Origin: Symbiodinium natans
Taxonomy: Eukaryota > Sar > Dinophyceae > Suessiales > Symbiodiniaceae
Direction: 5' to 3'
DNA length: 64,000 nt
Assembly: GCA_905221605.1 (NCBI GenBank)
Contig: CAJNDS010000646.1
Location: 77,001-141,000 of the forward strand
A program made the translations under genes and the position numbers. Shown one piece after another: positions 1 through 9,406 of the stretch (position 1 is its first letter; every line of letters starts with the position of its first letter). The notes under the pieces were generated by a model that was given only the letters and a program-made list of their open reading frames with translations, was not told where the DNA came from and ran no database searches.

Positions 1-1
1 T

Positions 2-967
2 TGGCCAGAAGTACAACATTGTCAAGCGAAGTACAAGTTGGAAAAACTGGAAGTCGACTTTGGCGATTTGGGTCACCGGACCACGAAACAGCAAGGACTG
101 CTGGTATCGCACAAGTTGTACTTCGATGAGGTTTCAATGGTGAACTGCAAAGACTGTGGTTCGGGGGAGGAAGGATTGGATCCTCAAGAAATGACCAAAG
201 GGCATGAGTGGCCTGATGGTTTGAAGTGGGCAGTTCTACAATTGCTGCTGCGCTTGGTCCCGGGGGGGCTATCAATCCATCGTCTGGATACAAAGTTCCG
301 ACAACATGTTGCCCAAGGCCATATTCCCTTTCGTCGCGATTGCCTACACTGCCTAGCAGGCGGAGCCAAAGACGGCCAGCATCGGAGACTGCCTATCAGC
401 GAAGCCTACACGATTAGCGCCGATCTGAGTGGTCCCTACACGGTGGGCTTGGATGAGTATGGTCGGGTGAAGTACATGTGCACGATGGTTTACACCATTC
501 CGGTCTTTGCAAATTTGGAGCCGGAACCAATGGTGGAAATTCCTGAAAGAGGTGATCAAGCTGAAAAGCCTAGGTCTTCAGAGGCAGTCAATGAGGCCGC
601 ATCCTTGCTGGACGATGACGGGTTGGTGGGTGTAGACACCACATCGCTGTTGGGCGAGGACACACCGGATTATGAGCCGGATTTGGATGATGAGCGGTGT
701 TCCCAACTGGATGAGCCACTACCACCTCAGGCAAAGGATGAAGAAGCCGTCGTCCTAAGGGATTATGGGCTGGACTGCGAGGAGGACTGGAACGATGAGG
801 TGGGTCCCGGTGAATGGGAGTGCAACGAGGAGGTTTTGGAGGAGGAATTGTTAAGGAGAACCTCACGGACTTTCAGAAGCGCCTCGTTCAGGAACAAGCT
901 GAAGCCTGGAAACAATATCTGGTCAAGGCTCGCGAACAGGCGGACTCGGTGGCTCCTCAAGACTTGA
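2..967 (+). CDS. Retrotransposon integrase, zinc-binding region and first catalytic Asp (partial, 5' open)
   Basis: The frame is open to the window edge, so there is no real start here; the first possible start codon (TTG at 38) has no special merit. Numbering residues from codon 38, a compact His-His-Cys-Cys motif lies at 90-105 (HVAQGHIPFRRDCLHC), the integrase N-terminal zinc site. SADLSGPY at 127-134 supplies the first catalytic Asp (codon 422-424). Beyond residue 165 the protein becomes very acidic and non-globular up to about 270. The true protein appears to leave this frame between 814 and 967, most likely near 835-855, where the acidic tail gives way to a helical, normal-looking sequence in frame 1. 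The last 40 or so residues of this frame are therefore probably not translated. The function, DNA strand transfer, follows from the family. Confidence 0.85.
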   Translation, partial: WPEVQHCQAKYKLEKLEVDFGDLGHRTTKQQGLLVSHKLYFDEVSMVNCKDCGSGEEGLDPQEMTKGHEWPDGLKWAVLQLLLRLVPGGLSIHRLDTKFRQHVAQGHIPFRRDCLHCLAGGAKDGQHRRLPISEAYTISADLSGPYTVGLDEYGRVKYMCTMVYTIPVFANLEPEPMVEIPERGDQAEKPRSSEAVNEAASLLDDDGLVGVDTTSLLGEDTPDYEPDLDDERCSQLDEPLPPQAKDEEAVVLRDYGLDCEEDWNDEVGPGEWECNEEVLEEELLRRTSRTFRSASFRNKLKPGNNIWSRLANRRTRWLLKT

Positions 968-2334
968 AGTTGGACAAGCTACAGATGGTGGAGCTCACTT
1001 TCGCTGAGAGCCTACGAGACAAGACCCCAGCATCTGTGGTTGGAGCCATAGGTCGCGTTTACAGCAAGCTGAAAATGTGGGGAATGCATGTGGCCAGGTT
1101 TCATACCGACAAAGGAGGCGAGTTTCTCAATGCCCCCGTCTGTCGTTGGCTTCAAGATAGAGGAATTTATCAAACCTGTGGACAGGGCGGATCCTACAAG
1201 CAAAATGGCAGGGCAGAAGCTGCAGTTGGTATTTGCAAAAGGGCCACCAGGACGTTGCTGCATGGTGAAACGTCGGCCAAGCGACTTTGGCCGGGCGCCT
1301 GGCGATGGGTGGCTGAGCGACGCCTTCGCAGGGCCTTAGCCCGACTGGGCATGCCTGTCAAGCCTTTGGTTCCGTTTGGTACAGTGGTTTGGATCCGCAA
1401 AAGACACTGGCATAAGGCTGAACAATGGGATGATCGTGTCCACAAAGGCGTGGCGATTGCCCCGGCGCAACATGTTTCCAGGGGCTATGTGGTGAAAGTG
1501 GGAAACGATTTCTTCACGACAACCACGCTGTTTCAAAATGCGCAAATGGCGGATACTGGTGCAATTTCGGCCATGGATGAGGTGGAAGTGGACGCTGTGC
1601 CTCCTCGACAGCGAGCTCGCGGCAAACAGGGCTTGGCCTCATTGTCGGTAGCACCAGCAGCACTGTCCTGTCCAGGGCATGACAGGGAGCAAACTGGACA
1701 CAGTCTGGTACAAGCTTGGAAAAAGGCGGACTCCTGGATCTCTGGACCCTTGCAAGAAACAATCGAGTGGCTGCAGGATTCCTTGAGCGGGACAAAGTTA
1801 CGCAGCGACCGCCAAACCTCTGAAGGCCTCTATATCACCAATGGGGTTTACAGGCGAGGGGGAGTCATTGGGATCACAAATACCACAACCCAACAACCTG
1901 ATCGGCTGCGAACTCAGGTCCTGAATGCCATCCTCGCAGCTGCTTTCCCAAATGACACCTGGACCTCGTCTACCCTTTCGGTGAACAATTGGCTGGGGCC
2001 GCATCGTGATATCTTCAATCAACGTGGGACGAGTAATCTGCTGGTATGCCTTTCACCCTCCATTTCTATCTGGACTGAAGTGGAACCACCCTTCACTGGC
2101 CTGGGCTCGGAAGAGTTGGTCTGGAAGGAGGTTCGCCCAGGCCTCTGGAAGCCGGGCCAGATTCATCGCCTTCGTTGCGGGGATTCGATGAGATTGGATC
2201 CACGCAAGTGGCATGCTTCGGAGGATGGTGAAGAAAAGGGCCCACGCGTGCTGGCGGTGGCTTTTTCCTTGGCAGTGCACGCCAGGTTGGAGCCTGGAAA
2301 AAGGGCCAGCCTGTATTCTGCAGGTTTCCTATAG
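814..2334 (+). CDS. Retrotransposon integrase core (second Asp and Glu) fused to a 2OG-Fe(II)-oxygenase-like region
   Basis: Residues counted from ATG 814: FHTDKGGEF gives the second catalytic Asp (99) and NGRAEAAVG the catalytic Glu (135), exactly D-35-E. This continues the integrase begun in the preceding frame, so ATG 814 is simply the first ATG after an in-frame stop (811-813), not a known start. After the integrase C-terminal region, residues about 330-500 contain an HxD pair (GPHRD, His397 and Asp399), a distal His467 in RKWHA and Arg478 in GPRVLAVAF. That is the metal and 2-oxoglutarate ligand pattern of the AlkB/prolyl-hydroxylase fold. The frame ends at TAG 2332-2334; the reverse transcriptase continues in frame 3, which is open across the junction. 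Integrase assignment is firm. The oxygenase is inferred from motif spacing only. Confidence 0.85.
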   Translation: MGVQRGGFGGGIVKENLTDFQKRLVQEQAEAWKQYLVKAREQADSVAPQDLKLDKLQMVELTFAESLRDKTPASVVGAIGRVYSKLKMWGMHVARFHTDKGGEFLNAPVCRWLQDRGIYQTCGQGGSYKQNGRAEAAVGICKRATRTLLHGETSAKRLWPGAWRWVAERRLRRALARLGMPVKPLVPFGTVVWIRKRHWHKAEQWDDRVHKGVAIAPAQHVSRGYVVKVGNDFFTTTTLFQNAQMADTGAISAMDEVEVDAVPPRQRARGKQGLASLSVAPAALSCPGHDREQTGHSLVQAWKKADSWISGPLQETIEWLQDSLSGTKLRSDRQTSEGLYITNGVYRRGGVIGITNTTTQQPDRLRTQVLNAILAAAFPNDTWTSSTLSVNNWLGPHRDIFNQRGTSNLLVCLSPSISIWTEVEPPFTGLGSEELVWKEVRPGLWKPGQIHRLRCGDSMRLDPRKWHASEDGEEKGPRVLAVAFSLAVHARLEPGKRASLYSAGFL

Positions 2335-2363
2335 CAGGCACTGGGGGGGGGTATAAGCAAGCT

Positions 2364-5300
2364 TTGAGATCGAGTTTGAGTTTAGCCTCGCCCTCGAACA
2401 CCAGCGCTACGACTGCCCCTAGGCCAAGGGTCGCCAAACTTCGCCTGCGACAGCGAGAGGAAGGAGAAGCCGATGGGCCTGCAAGGCAAGTGGAGCATAC
2501 ACAAATTCAGTACACTGTGTTGGATGCTGCAACTGCGGATCGGTTGTTTCAGGAGAGATGGACCCATGAGCAGGCCAATGCTCACGACCTGGATCCACAT
2601 CCCTTGCAGCGCTTTGTGGACGACTGGGAAGGTGAGTGGTCCCCAGTGCTCCCACCGGATGGCATCCTACCTACGACGGAAACTGTCGACCAGGCGGCCT
2701 CAGCAGCCTACGAGTATCGCTTCAGGTGGGCAGGTTTGCTACCAGATCCGGAAATCGACCCCAATCAAGTCCTGAGGGACCCAAGTATTCGATTGGACCG
2801 GGTCAATCCGCCTGAGGAGGGAATGCAGATCGATCCTGTAATTCAGAGGCATTTGGTTGATGAGGATGATCCAGAATCAAGGAGGCGGGCGCTAACAGAT
2901 GATCGGCCGGATCTCACCATGGCGACGATTATCAACTACCGCTACATGTACGACGATGAAAATCAGCTGGAAATTCATCAGTTTGCCATGATGGTAAATC
3001 ATACAGTGGGCTACGAGGAGGCACCTCACTGGCAACCCCTCGACATCGTCATTCGGTCCGAGGTCCTCTACGAGCTGCAAGAACCTCAGCAGGCAGAAGA
3101 AAACGAGGAGGAGCCTCCAGACGATGATGAGGACGTGGATCAAGGAGACGATGAAGATGATGATCCACCGGGAGATGGTCCAGATGGCCCAGGTGGAGGT
3201 GGACGAGGCCGTTCGAGAACGCCGGAAATCCGGTACGAGGACTATAGAAATGTTCGGCCTCGCTATCAACTTCGTCTAGAACACAGCGATGCCCTGAAAA
3301 TGCTGGATGCTGCAGAAAGTTTTTTGGTTCCGGAGGAGGCGGGAATGTTGTATCAAAGCAAAAACAGCCTTGGAACCGGGGGAGCAGCGACTGGCGTGGT
3401 GGGACATGTTGTGGCCTCCGAGATACCCATTGGTTTTGAAGCTGATGAGCAGAGCGACCTGCTGGATGGCATGCAGCTGGGATTGAAAAGATTAGGGCTA
3501 CATGAACAACAAAAGCTGCAACAAGACCTTTGGGATCAATCCAGCTTGGACGAGGAGCCGGACACTTGGACCTTGAAGGATCAAGTCACGCAGGTACGGG
3601 CCATACACGAGCAAGCAGACCAGGTGGAAGATGATCTTCGACTGTTGAAGAGCATGTCTGTGGAAACAAATGTTGGAGGTACGGGCGCTCCTACTGATGT
3701 TTTTCCGGAGGTGTTCTTGCAAACGAAGACAATTCAGCAAGCCCAGGTACTGCAGGAGCTGCCAGCGTGGACACCAGCGATGAGTGCCGAGTATAACACG
3801 ATTCGCCATGAGAAGGCTGCAATAGAGCCAATCACCGAGCAGCAAATCCGGGTCATGGAGGAGGACGACAGCCTGATCGTGAAGAGGATTCCGGCAAAAA
3901 TGGTGTTCACAAGAAAGGCGGTCAGTGGACAACGCAAAGCGAGGGCATGCGCGTGTGGGAACTTTCTCCAGGCCGAGGAAAGCAGCAAAACAAAGCAGGA
4001 GCTCCGGGAGGAGTTATATGCGGCTGGTATTGACATTACTGTGCTACGTACCATGCTTGCTGTGGGGGCTCGTCGTGGCTGGAAGGCTGGAACGACGGAC
4101 ATCAAGGGGGCCTTCCTGAATGCCCCGCTACTTCAGCGGACCAAAACCAAAACAGAACGCATCATTTTGGACCCGCCGAAAATCCTGTCCCGAGCTGGAA
4201 TTATCCCTCCGTATGAAAAGTGGTTGGTGACCCGTGCATTATACGGATTGGACATTTCGCCTAAGAGCTGGGCAGTATTTCGAAATCAACAACTTAATGG
4301 CCGAAGATTTCAGAGTGGAGGAGCGTGGTACACCTGGCAGGCTTGTCGCACAGATCAAAATTTGTGGAGAATTTTATCCGAGGATGGAAGATTGTGCGGC
4401 TTGGTTTCCATCTATGTCGATGACATTTTGGGAGTCATGGAAGATGGGGTACTACAATCGTGCTTCAGCGATCTGTCGCAGCTCTGGGCATGCTCTACAC
4501 CAGAGTACGTGGCCCAAGGATCTGTTCGTTTTTGCGGATTCGATATATCGGAAGGATCTGATGATCGCCGTGGATTTTTGCTCCGGCAGGAGGCGTATAT
4601 CGACGAAATCTTGGAACGATTCGAGAGCGAGCATCAAGGCAGCCTACGAACTTCCAAGGTTCCTGCGTTGAGGTATGATCTTCCTCATGACAAAAAGGAG
4701 ATGGATCCTCTGCAGGTGAAGCTGGCCCAAAAGCTGATTGGTGAGTTAAATTGGACTGGAACCCGTACAAGACCCGATATCATCTTTGCCATCAGCAAGG
4801 CGGCTCAATGCATTACCAGGGATGCTGTTTTGGCGGTGGAAGCAGCAACTCAAATCTTCAAGTTCCTCAAGGCCACCAAGGAGGAGGGCCTTCGCTATGT
4901 GGCCAATCCGGATTCTTTTGGGAAGCATCAGGAGTTAAGGGTGCCTAGGAAAGAGGCGTTGGTGGAGGTTTTTACTGATGCCAGCCACGCTCCCGATGCC
5001 GGACGTTCCCAAGAATGTGTACATGTTTTTGCTGCAGGCCAATTAATTGGTTGGTCGTCCAACAAGCAAACTATGACCAGCCTCAGTACAGCAGAAAGCG
5101 AACTGTGTGCAGTGTTGGAAGGGGTAGCTTATGGTGAGGGAACCAAATGTGTTTTGGAAGAAATATTGCAGGTTCCTGTTCAGGCTGTGATCTACTGCGA
5201 TAATGCTGCTACGGTTGCCTTAGTCACAGGAAGCTCCAACCTTTGGCGGACCCGAGGGTTAAAGATCAAGGCTGCAGCACTCCAGGAGCGATTACAATGC

Positions 5301-6170
5301 GATATTTGGCAGATGTATCACCTTGATGGTGTTTACATGACCGCAGATTTGGGCACAAAACCCCTTACTGCGAGTAGAGTGGACGAGCTGAGGAAGCTGA
5401 TCAACATGGGAGGGCCAACAAGCTGTCGACCTCAAGCTAGCAGGCTGCAAGCGACGAATATGATGAAGATTTTGGTGTGTTTGGCCATGTTGAGTACAGT
5501 GGATGGTGCAACAATGGAGCAAGCGATGACAATGGATGATATGGCGACAGTCGTCACGTTGAACTCCGGGCAGACGGCGCTTTGGATGGGCCTGACTGCT
5601 ATGGTGCTCAGTATCCTCTTTTTGTGGGAAACAGCATGGTTTTTGGCAGGATATCAGAGGATTAAGGCCCGGTCCAAGGAAGACCCGTCCTCGCTACCAT
5701 CGTCTTCAGCTCCAACATCCACTGGGATGGAATCAACCACGGCCACTGGGACGGCGTCGAACACATCCACTGGGATGACCTCGAGCACGCCCCCTGGGAT
5801 GACGCCGACTCCATCCACTGGGATGTCATCGGCTCCTACGGCTTCTTCGTCGGCGCCTATGCCTCCACGCAAGGCGCCCCCAGTCCGACCACCACGTTCG
5901 GTGGAACCAGCCGGATCCGAGGATTATTGGACGACACGAGGGGGATGGCATGTAAGGGTCCATCGACAACCACGAATCCAACTGTTTGACCCCTGCGATG
6001 CTGCCAGACCCTTCGGGTTGGAGGAGTTGACTGGTGACCGCGTTACCTATGTCACCTTTCAAAATGATGGTGAGACCCAGGTCATCCGAGATATCTTCCG
6101 TTACAAGGTGGACGCCAAGCGACGACTGGACCGCACTTGGAAGGGAGTCACGGAGTTCGTCATTCGTTGA
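2364..6170 (+). CDS. Retrotransposon reverse transcriptase, RNase H and membrane-anchored C-terminal extension
   Basis: The frame is open upstream of the TTG at 2364 through a G9 run (2343-2351), so the N-terminus is arbitrary. Residues about 1-370 are acidic and proline-rich linker. The RVT_2 reverse transcriptase follows: TDIKGAFLNA holds the first catalytic Asp (codon 4098, residue 579) and YVDD (4413-4424, residues 684-687) the active-site pair. The copia RNase H has VFTDAS (Asp, codon 4977), TAESEL (Glu), YCDNAAT (Asp) and the late TADLGTKPL segment. After RNase H come about 250 further residues: a signal-like hydrophobic stretch (MKILVCLAMLS), a strong membrane segment near residues 1070-1097 (5571-5654), a Ser/Thr/Pro-rich STGM repeat stalk, and a basic globular tail starting WHVRVH. 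The stop is at 6168-6170. Polymerase and RNase H calls are firm; the extension's role is unknown. Confidence 0.92.
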   Translation: MRSSLSLASPSNTSATTAPRPRVAKLRLRQREEGEADGPARQVEHTQIQYTVLDAATADRLFQERWTHEQANAHDLDPHPLQRFVDDWEGEWSPVLPPDGILPTTETVDQAASAAYEYRFRWAGLLPDPEIDPNQVLRDPSIRLDRVNPPEEGMQIDPVIQRHLVDEDDPESRRRALTDDRPDLTMATIINYRYMYDDENQLEIHQFAMMVNHTVGYEEAPHWQPLDIVIRSEVLYELQEPQQAEENEEEPPDDDEDVDQGDDEDDDPPGDGPDGPGGGGRGRSRTPEIRYEDYRNVRPRYQLRLEHSDALKMLDAAESFLVPEEAGMLYQSKNSLGTGGAATGVVGHVVASEIPIGFEADEQSDLLDGMQLGLKRLGLHEQQKLQQDLWDQSSLDEEPDTWTLKDQVTQVRAIHEQADQVEDDLRLLKSMSVETNVGGTGAPTDVFPEVFLQTKTIQQAQVLQELPAWTPAMSAEYNTIRHEKAAIEPITEQQIRVMEEDDSLIVKRIPAKMVFTRKAVSGQRKARACACGNFLQAEESSKTKQELREELYAAGIDITVLRTMLAVGARRGWKAGTTDIKGAFLNAPLLQRTKTKTERIILDPPKILSRAGIIPPYEKWLVTRALYGLDISPKSWAVFRNQQLNGRRFQSGGAWYTWQACRTDQNLWRILSEDGRLCGLVSIYVDDILGVMEDGVLQSCFSDLSQLWACSTPEYVAQGSVRFCGFDISEGSDDRRGFLLRQEAYIDEILERFESEHQGSLRTSKVPALRYDLPHDKKEMDPLQVKLAQKLIGELNWTGTRTRPDIIFAISKAAQCITRDAVLAVEAATQIFKFLKATKEEGLRYVANPDSFGKHQELRVPRKEALVEVFTDASHAPDAGRSQECVHVFAAGQLIGWSSNKQTMTSLSTAESELCAVLEGVAYGEGTKCVLEEILQVPVQAVIYCDNAATVALVTGSSNLWRTRGLKIKAAALQERLQCDIWQMYHLDGVYMTADLGTKPLTASRVDELRKLINMGGPTSCRPQASRLQATNMMKILVCLAMLSTVDGATMEQAMTMDDMATVVTLNSGQTALWMGLTAMVLSILFLWETAWFLAGYQRIKARSKEDPSSLPSSSAPTSTGMESTTATGTASNTSTGMTSSTPPGMTPTPSTGMSSAPTASSSAPMPPRKAPPVRPPRSVEPAGSEDYWTTRGGWHVRVHRQPRIQLFDPCDAARPFGLEELTGDRVTYVTFQNDGETQVIRDIFRYKVDAKRRLDRTWKGVTEFVIR

Positions 6171-6206
6171 CTGGCTGGGATATGGTGATATTCTTTACTG
6201 GCGATT

Positions 6207-6280
6207 TCAATGGAGGCTTTTGACCAGGTGCCTCGCCCGAAGGTCAATGGAGGCTTTTGACCAGGTGCCTCACCCAAAGG
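6207..6280 (+). repeat. 37-bp tandem duplication after the retrotransposon stop codon
   Basis: Two adjacent copies, 6207-6243 and 6244-6280, each starting TCAATGGAGGC, differ by two G-to-A changes (CGCCCGAAGG versus CACCCAAAGG). They lie in the 3' untranslated part of the element. Confidence 0.9.
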
Positions 6281-6596
6281 TCACAAAGATGATCCGATGC
6301 ATTTGTGCATCAGCTCAGGGGGAGCCTGGAAAGCTGGCATGGCCCCTGCAGCAAGGATGACACGCACAAATCGATTGGCTCAAGATGAAACAGGGTCACA
6401 GGGTTACCGGGGTTGTGGGCTTCGGCCTGTCCCCAGTAGGGTTTCCCTTAGGTGCCTCTTGTTCGGGGTTTTGGGGTTGTGTCTCTTGGGGTTTGGGGTT
6501 CCCGAGCTTAGGCTGGTACTCCTCTTTTGGCCCCTACCTTCTCCCTGGTTCCCCTAAGTTCGGTTCTCTTTTGAGGTTGTTCTTTTGGTTTCCTGG
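6281..6596. other. No gene seen; probable 3' end of the retroelement
   Basis: This stretch carries no supported coding sequence. TTGGCTCAAG at 6375-6384, immediately followed by ATG, matches the last ten bases of the dinoflagellate spliced leader. It then becomes G/T-rich with TTTAGGG-like words. Confidence 0.5.
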
Positions 6597-7112
6597 GGGG
6601 AGAAGGGGAGAAGGGGAGAAGGGGAGAAGGGGAGAAGGGGAGAAGAGGAGAAGGGGAGAAGAGGAGAAGGGGAGAAGGGGAGAGGAGGAGAGGAGGAGAG
6701 GAGGAGAGGAGGAGAGGAGGAGAGGAGGAGAGGAGGAGAGGAGGAGGAGAGGAGAGGAAGAGGAGAGAGGAGAAGAGGAGGAGAGGAGAAGGGAGAGAGG
6801 AGAAGAGGAGAAGAGGAGAAGAGGAGAAGAGAGAAGAGGAGAAGAGGAGAAGAGGAGAAGAGGAGAAGAGGAGGAAGGAGAAGAGGAGAGGAGAGGAAGA
6901 GAAGGAGAGAGGAGAGCGGAGGAGAGAGGACAGAGAGGAGGAGGAGAGAGAGGAGGAGAGGAGGAGAGGAGGAGAGGAGGAGAGGAGGAGAGGAGGAGAG
7001 AGAGGAGGAGGAGAGAGGAGAGGAGGAGAGGAGGAGAGGAGGAGAGGAGGAGAGAGGAGAGCGGAGAGCGGAGAGAGGAGAGAGGAGAGCGGAGAGAAGA
7101 GAGAGAAAGAGA
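6597..7112 (+). repeat. 500-bp polypurine tract, (GGGGAGAA)n then (GAGGAG)n
   Basis: The plus strand is almost purely A and G, first as GGGGAGAA/GGAGAA units, then GAGGAG and GAGAGG units. Long open frames cross it on both strands, but they encode only Arg/Glu/Gly or Ser/Leu/Pro runs and are artefacts of composition. Such mirror-rich purine tracts can adopt triplex DNA. Confidence 0.95.
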
Positions 7113-9406
7113 CGAAGGGACACAAGACTTAATAACTGTGCATCCATGCCACAAGGTGACAATGCTGCGATGGAAGAAATCCTCTACACATGGGCGGCGA
7201 GAAGCTTCGAGCCACCCTGGAGGCCCTCAACCCCAAGAACCGAGCCCCCGCCTTGGAAGGTCCATCTGTGTGACACCACCTTCTCGAGGTCCTGAGACAT
7301 GGAAGCCCTCTGAGTTAAGAGTTGTTTTTTTGCTCAGGTTTTTGCTTTTTTTGTGCTGGTTGATAACCCTGAAAACCGATTGAAGACATAACCATTTTTT
7401 TTCAAGAAGAGCCCGGAAGACCTCGCTTGTGAAAGCACGCCTCGCGAGGAGGCGGGCCCATGTCGTTCACAAGGAGGCTATACCACATCCTTGGGGAAGG
7501 CACGGCAAAGTGCAGCTTTGGCCAGCAAGCTCATTCTCGCTCTCTGTCTCTCTCTCTCTCTCTCCCTCGCTCTCTCTCTCCTCTCTCTCTCTCGCTCTCT
7601 CTCTCTCCCTCTCTCTTGGATTCAGTTTTCAAAAGGAACCACGACCCACCCTCGACTTCTCTCGCTAAAGCTGAGGAAAGCGCCCCTGCGGCTCCGAGAA
7701 GCTAAACATGGCTCCTGTCACGGCTGCCTCAAGATGCGCCCAGATGAGTCCTACCCTCACCGATGGCCCAACCACTGCTCTTCAGCTGCAGTTCTAACTG
7801 TTCTACATACGAACTGATAAGCAACCTCTACCACGCACAGCTATGGGGCCCCGGGCTCGCGGCGTCGCCGAGGGCGAGTGCGGCGAGATGGGTCCGGGCG
7901 TCTCCCTGAGGACAACTGGCAACCAAGATGACAAACTCCAGCACCGTGAAGCGTCTTGCCACTGTGAGGCCCTTGGCGGCCTCTCGCTGGCTTTCAGCGC
8001 AAGGTTGGAGGGGCTAATTGTCGCGAGGGGCTTGCTCTCCACGTCTTTGCTGACCTGATTTGGGGCTCAAGGGTGTGGCTAGTTTTGGCACGATTCAGGA
8101 TGCGAGGCCGAAAAAGCTCGGTTTGCCTCCTGCTCGAGGCAATGGCGAGCGAAGCCGAGGCGCTCACGGCTTGGGCTTGGAAGCCGGCCCGGATGTCTTT
8201 GAGCGTCTGCGCGCCCACCAGCCCCAGGCAGCTCCTGAGCCATGCAGATCCCGCCAATTGTGCAGCCCAAGTTGCGCACCAGCTCGAAACGGAGAGCGAG
8301 TATATATTGGTATACTTTATGTATGTATTGACCTGTTTATGCATTAAAGCAACATGAAACATCGTTGCTTTGCTGCCTGGCAAGCTGTCCGCCAGTGTTT
8401 TGGCCCAGGCCAACGCAGCCTCTTTTGAGGGCTTCGGATGGACAAGCTCGGGAAGAAAGACGGGAGAAGAGAGAGCGAGAGAGGGAGAGGGTTTGCTCAC
8501 CCAAGGCCCTGGCGCTCCGGTGGAGTGGACGGGCGCGCGAAGTCACTTCCTTTGTTTTGGGTCGTCTCTCCTCCCCCTACAGCTCTCATCTCTCTCGAAA
8601 GATTACTCACGAAGAGAAGCTTGGGTTGGAGCGGCCCTTCTCATCGCCTGCCGTGGTGTTCCAGCCAACATCATGAGACGTGACTCATCGAACTCATCGA
8701 AGGGCCAGCCTGAGGCGCTGAAGCCGAAGCTCAGCTCCCCGAGACCTGGCAATCGCTCTTTATGTCGCAGGCGGGCAGGCGGGTCGAGAGTCCCAACCCA
8801 ACTCTGCTGCCTGCCATGGCCAGCCAAGCCTCGTATCTCAGGGCAGGGTGCGGATAATTTACAATTTTCGGGATTTCAATGGTTTAGTTTTTACGCCGCT
8901 TTTTCTTATTCGACCCTTGGCTCATGTCCTGCACATCTGCTTTTGCCCTCGGGCCCTGCCTCTAAGCACAGCAATGCCACCACACTTTCAACCACGGCAT
9001 CAGGCGCACGAATCCAGGGCTGGTTTTGGGTTTTTTGGGCTTACCTTCCGATGATGGCTATTGGGTTTGGAGCTTCAGGGTTTACAAGGTTCGGGGTGCG
9101 AGTGAGCTCAATCTGCTTTGGTCGGGCGGAGCAGAGGGAATGTATAGGAACGTTATGTTTTCAGATGTTTTTGAGTCCTGCCGCTGCTCTTGATACCTTC
9201 AGACGGCAGCGACACACATCGAAATGTTCAGGGAGACCGGCGAAAGTCGGCAAAAGCGCACGCGCTGGAAAGGCATCTAGGAATCAAGGAGTTTTTCAGG
9301 CCAGATCAGCGGCAAGATGCATCATCTCTTTTAGACCGAACAATGATGATGTCAGGCATCTCTCAGTCGCAAACGCCACGTTTTATGGCCGGACTGATCA
9401 AGACTG
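7113..9406. other. No gene recognised; includes a (TC)n tract at 7541-7617
   Basis: The pyrimidine tract at 7541-7617 is (TCTC)n with few interruptions. A plus-strand open frame of 449 codons spans 8370-9719, but its 3' part is antisense to the galaxin-like gene and it has no recognisable domain, so I do not call it. The minus strand may carry further downstream exons of the galaxin-like gene that I could not identify. Confidence 0.5.

Larger units (their letters stand above)
1..6360 (+). mobile_element. Ty1/copia-like LTR retrotransposon, 5' end cut off by the window
   Basis: The order integrase, reverse transcriptase, RNase H is that of Ty1/copia (Pseudoviridae-like) elements. Gag, protease and the 5' LTR would lie upstream of base 1. 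The coding part ends at 6170, and a 37-bp tandem duplication sits in the 3' untranslated stretch. I could not define a 3' LTR, polypurine tract or target-site duplication, so the right border near 6360 is an estimate. The coding region changes frame twice, so this copy is either decayed, mis-sequenced, or uses frameshifting. It lies on the strand opposite to all host genes recognised here. Confidence 0.9.

Noticed and set aside
6171-6596. 3' LTR of the retrotransposon
   Set aside because: No TG...CA bounded copy could be compared because the 5' LTR lies outside the window, and no target-site duplication is visible.
6385-7383. Long plus- and minus-strand open frames across the purine tract
   Set aside because: They encode only Glu/Arg/Gly or Ser/Leu/Pro runs dictated by base composition.
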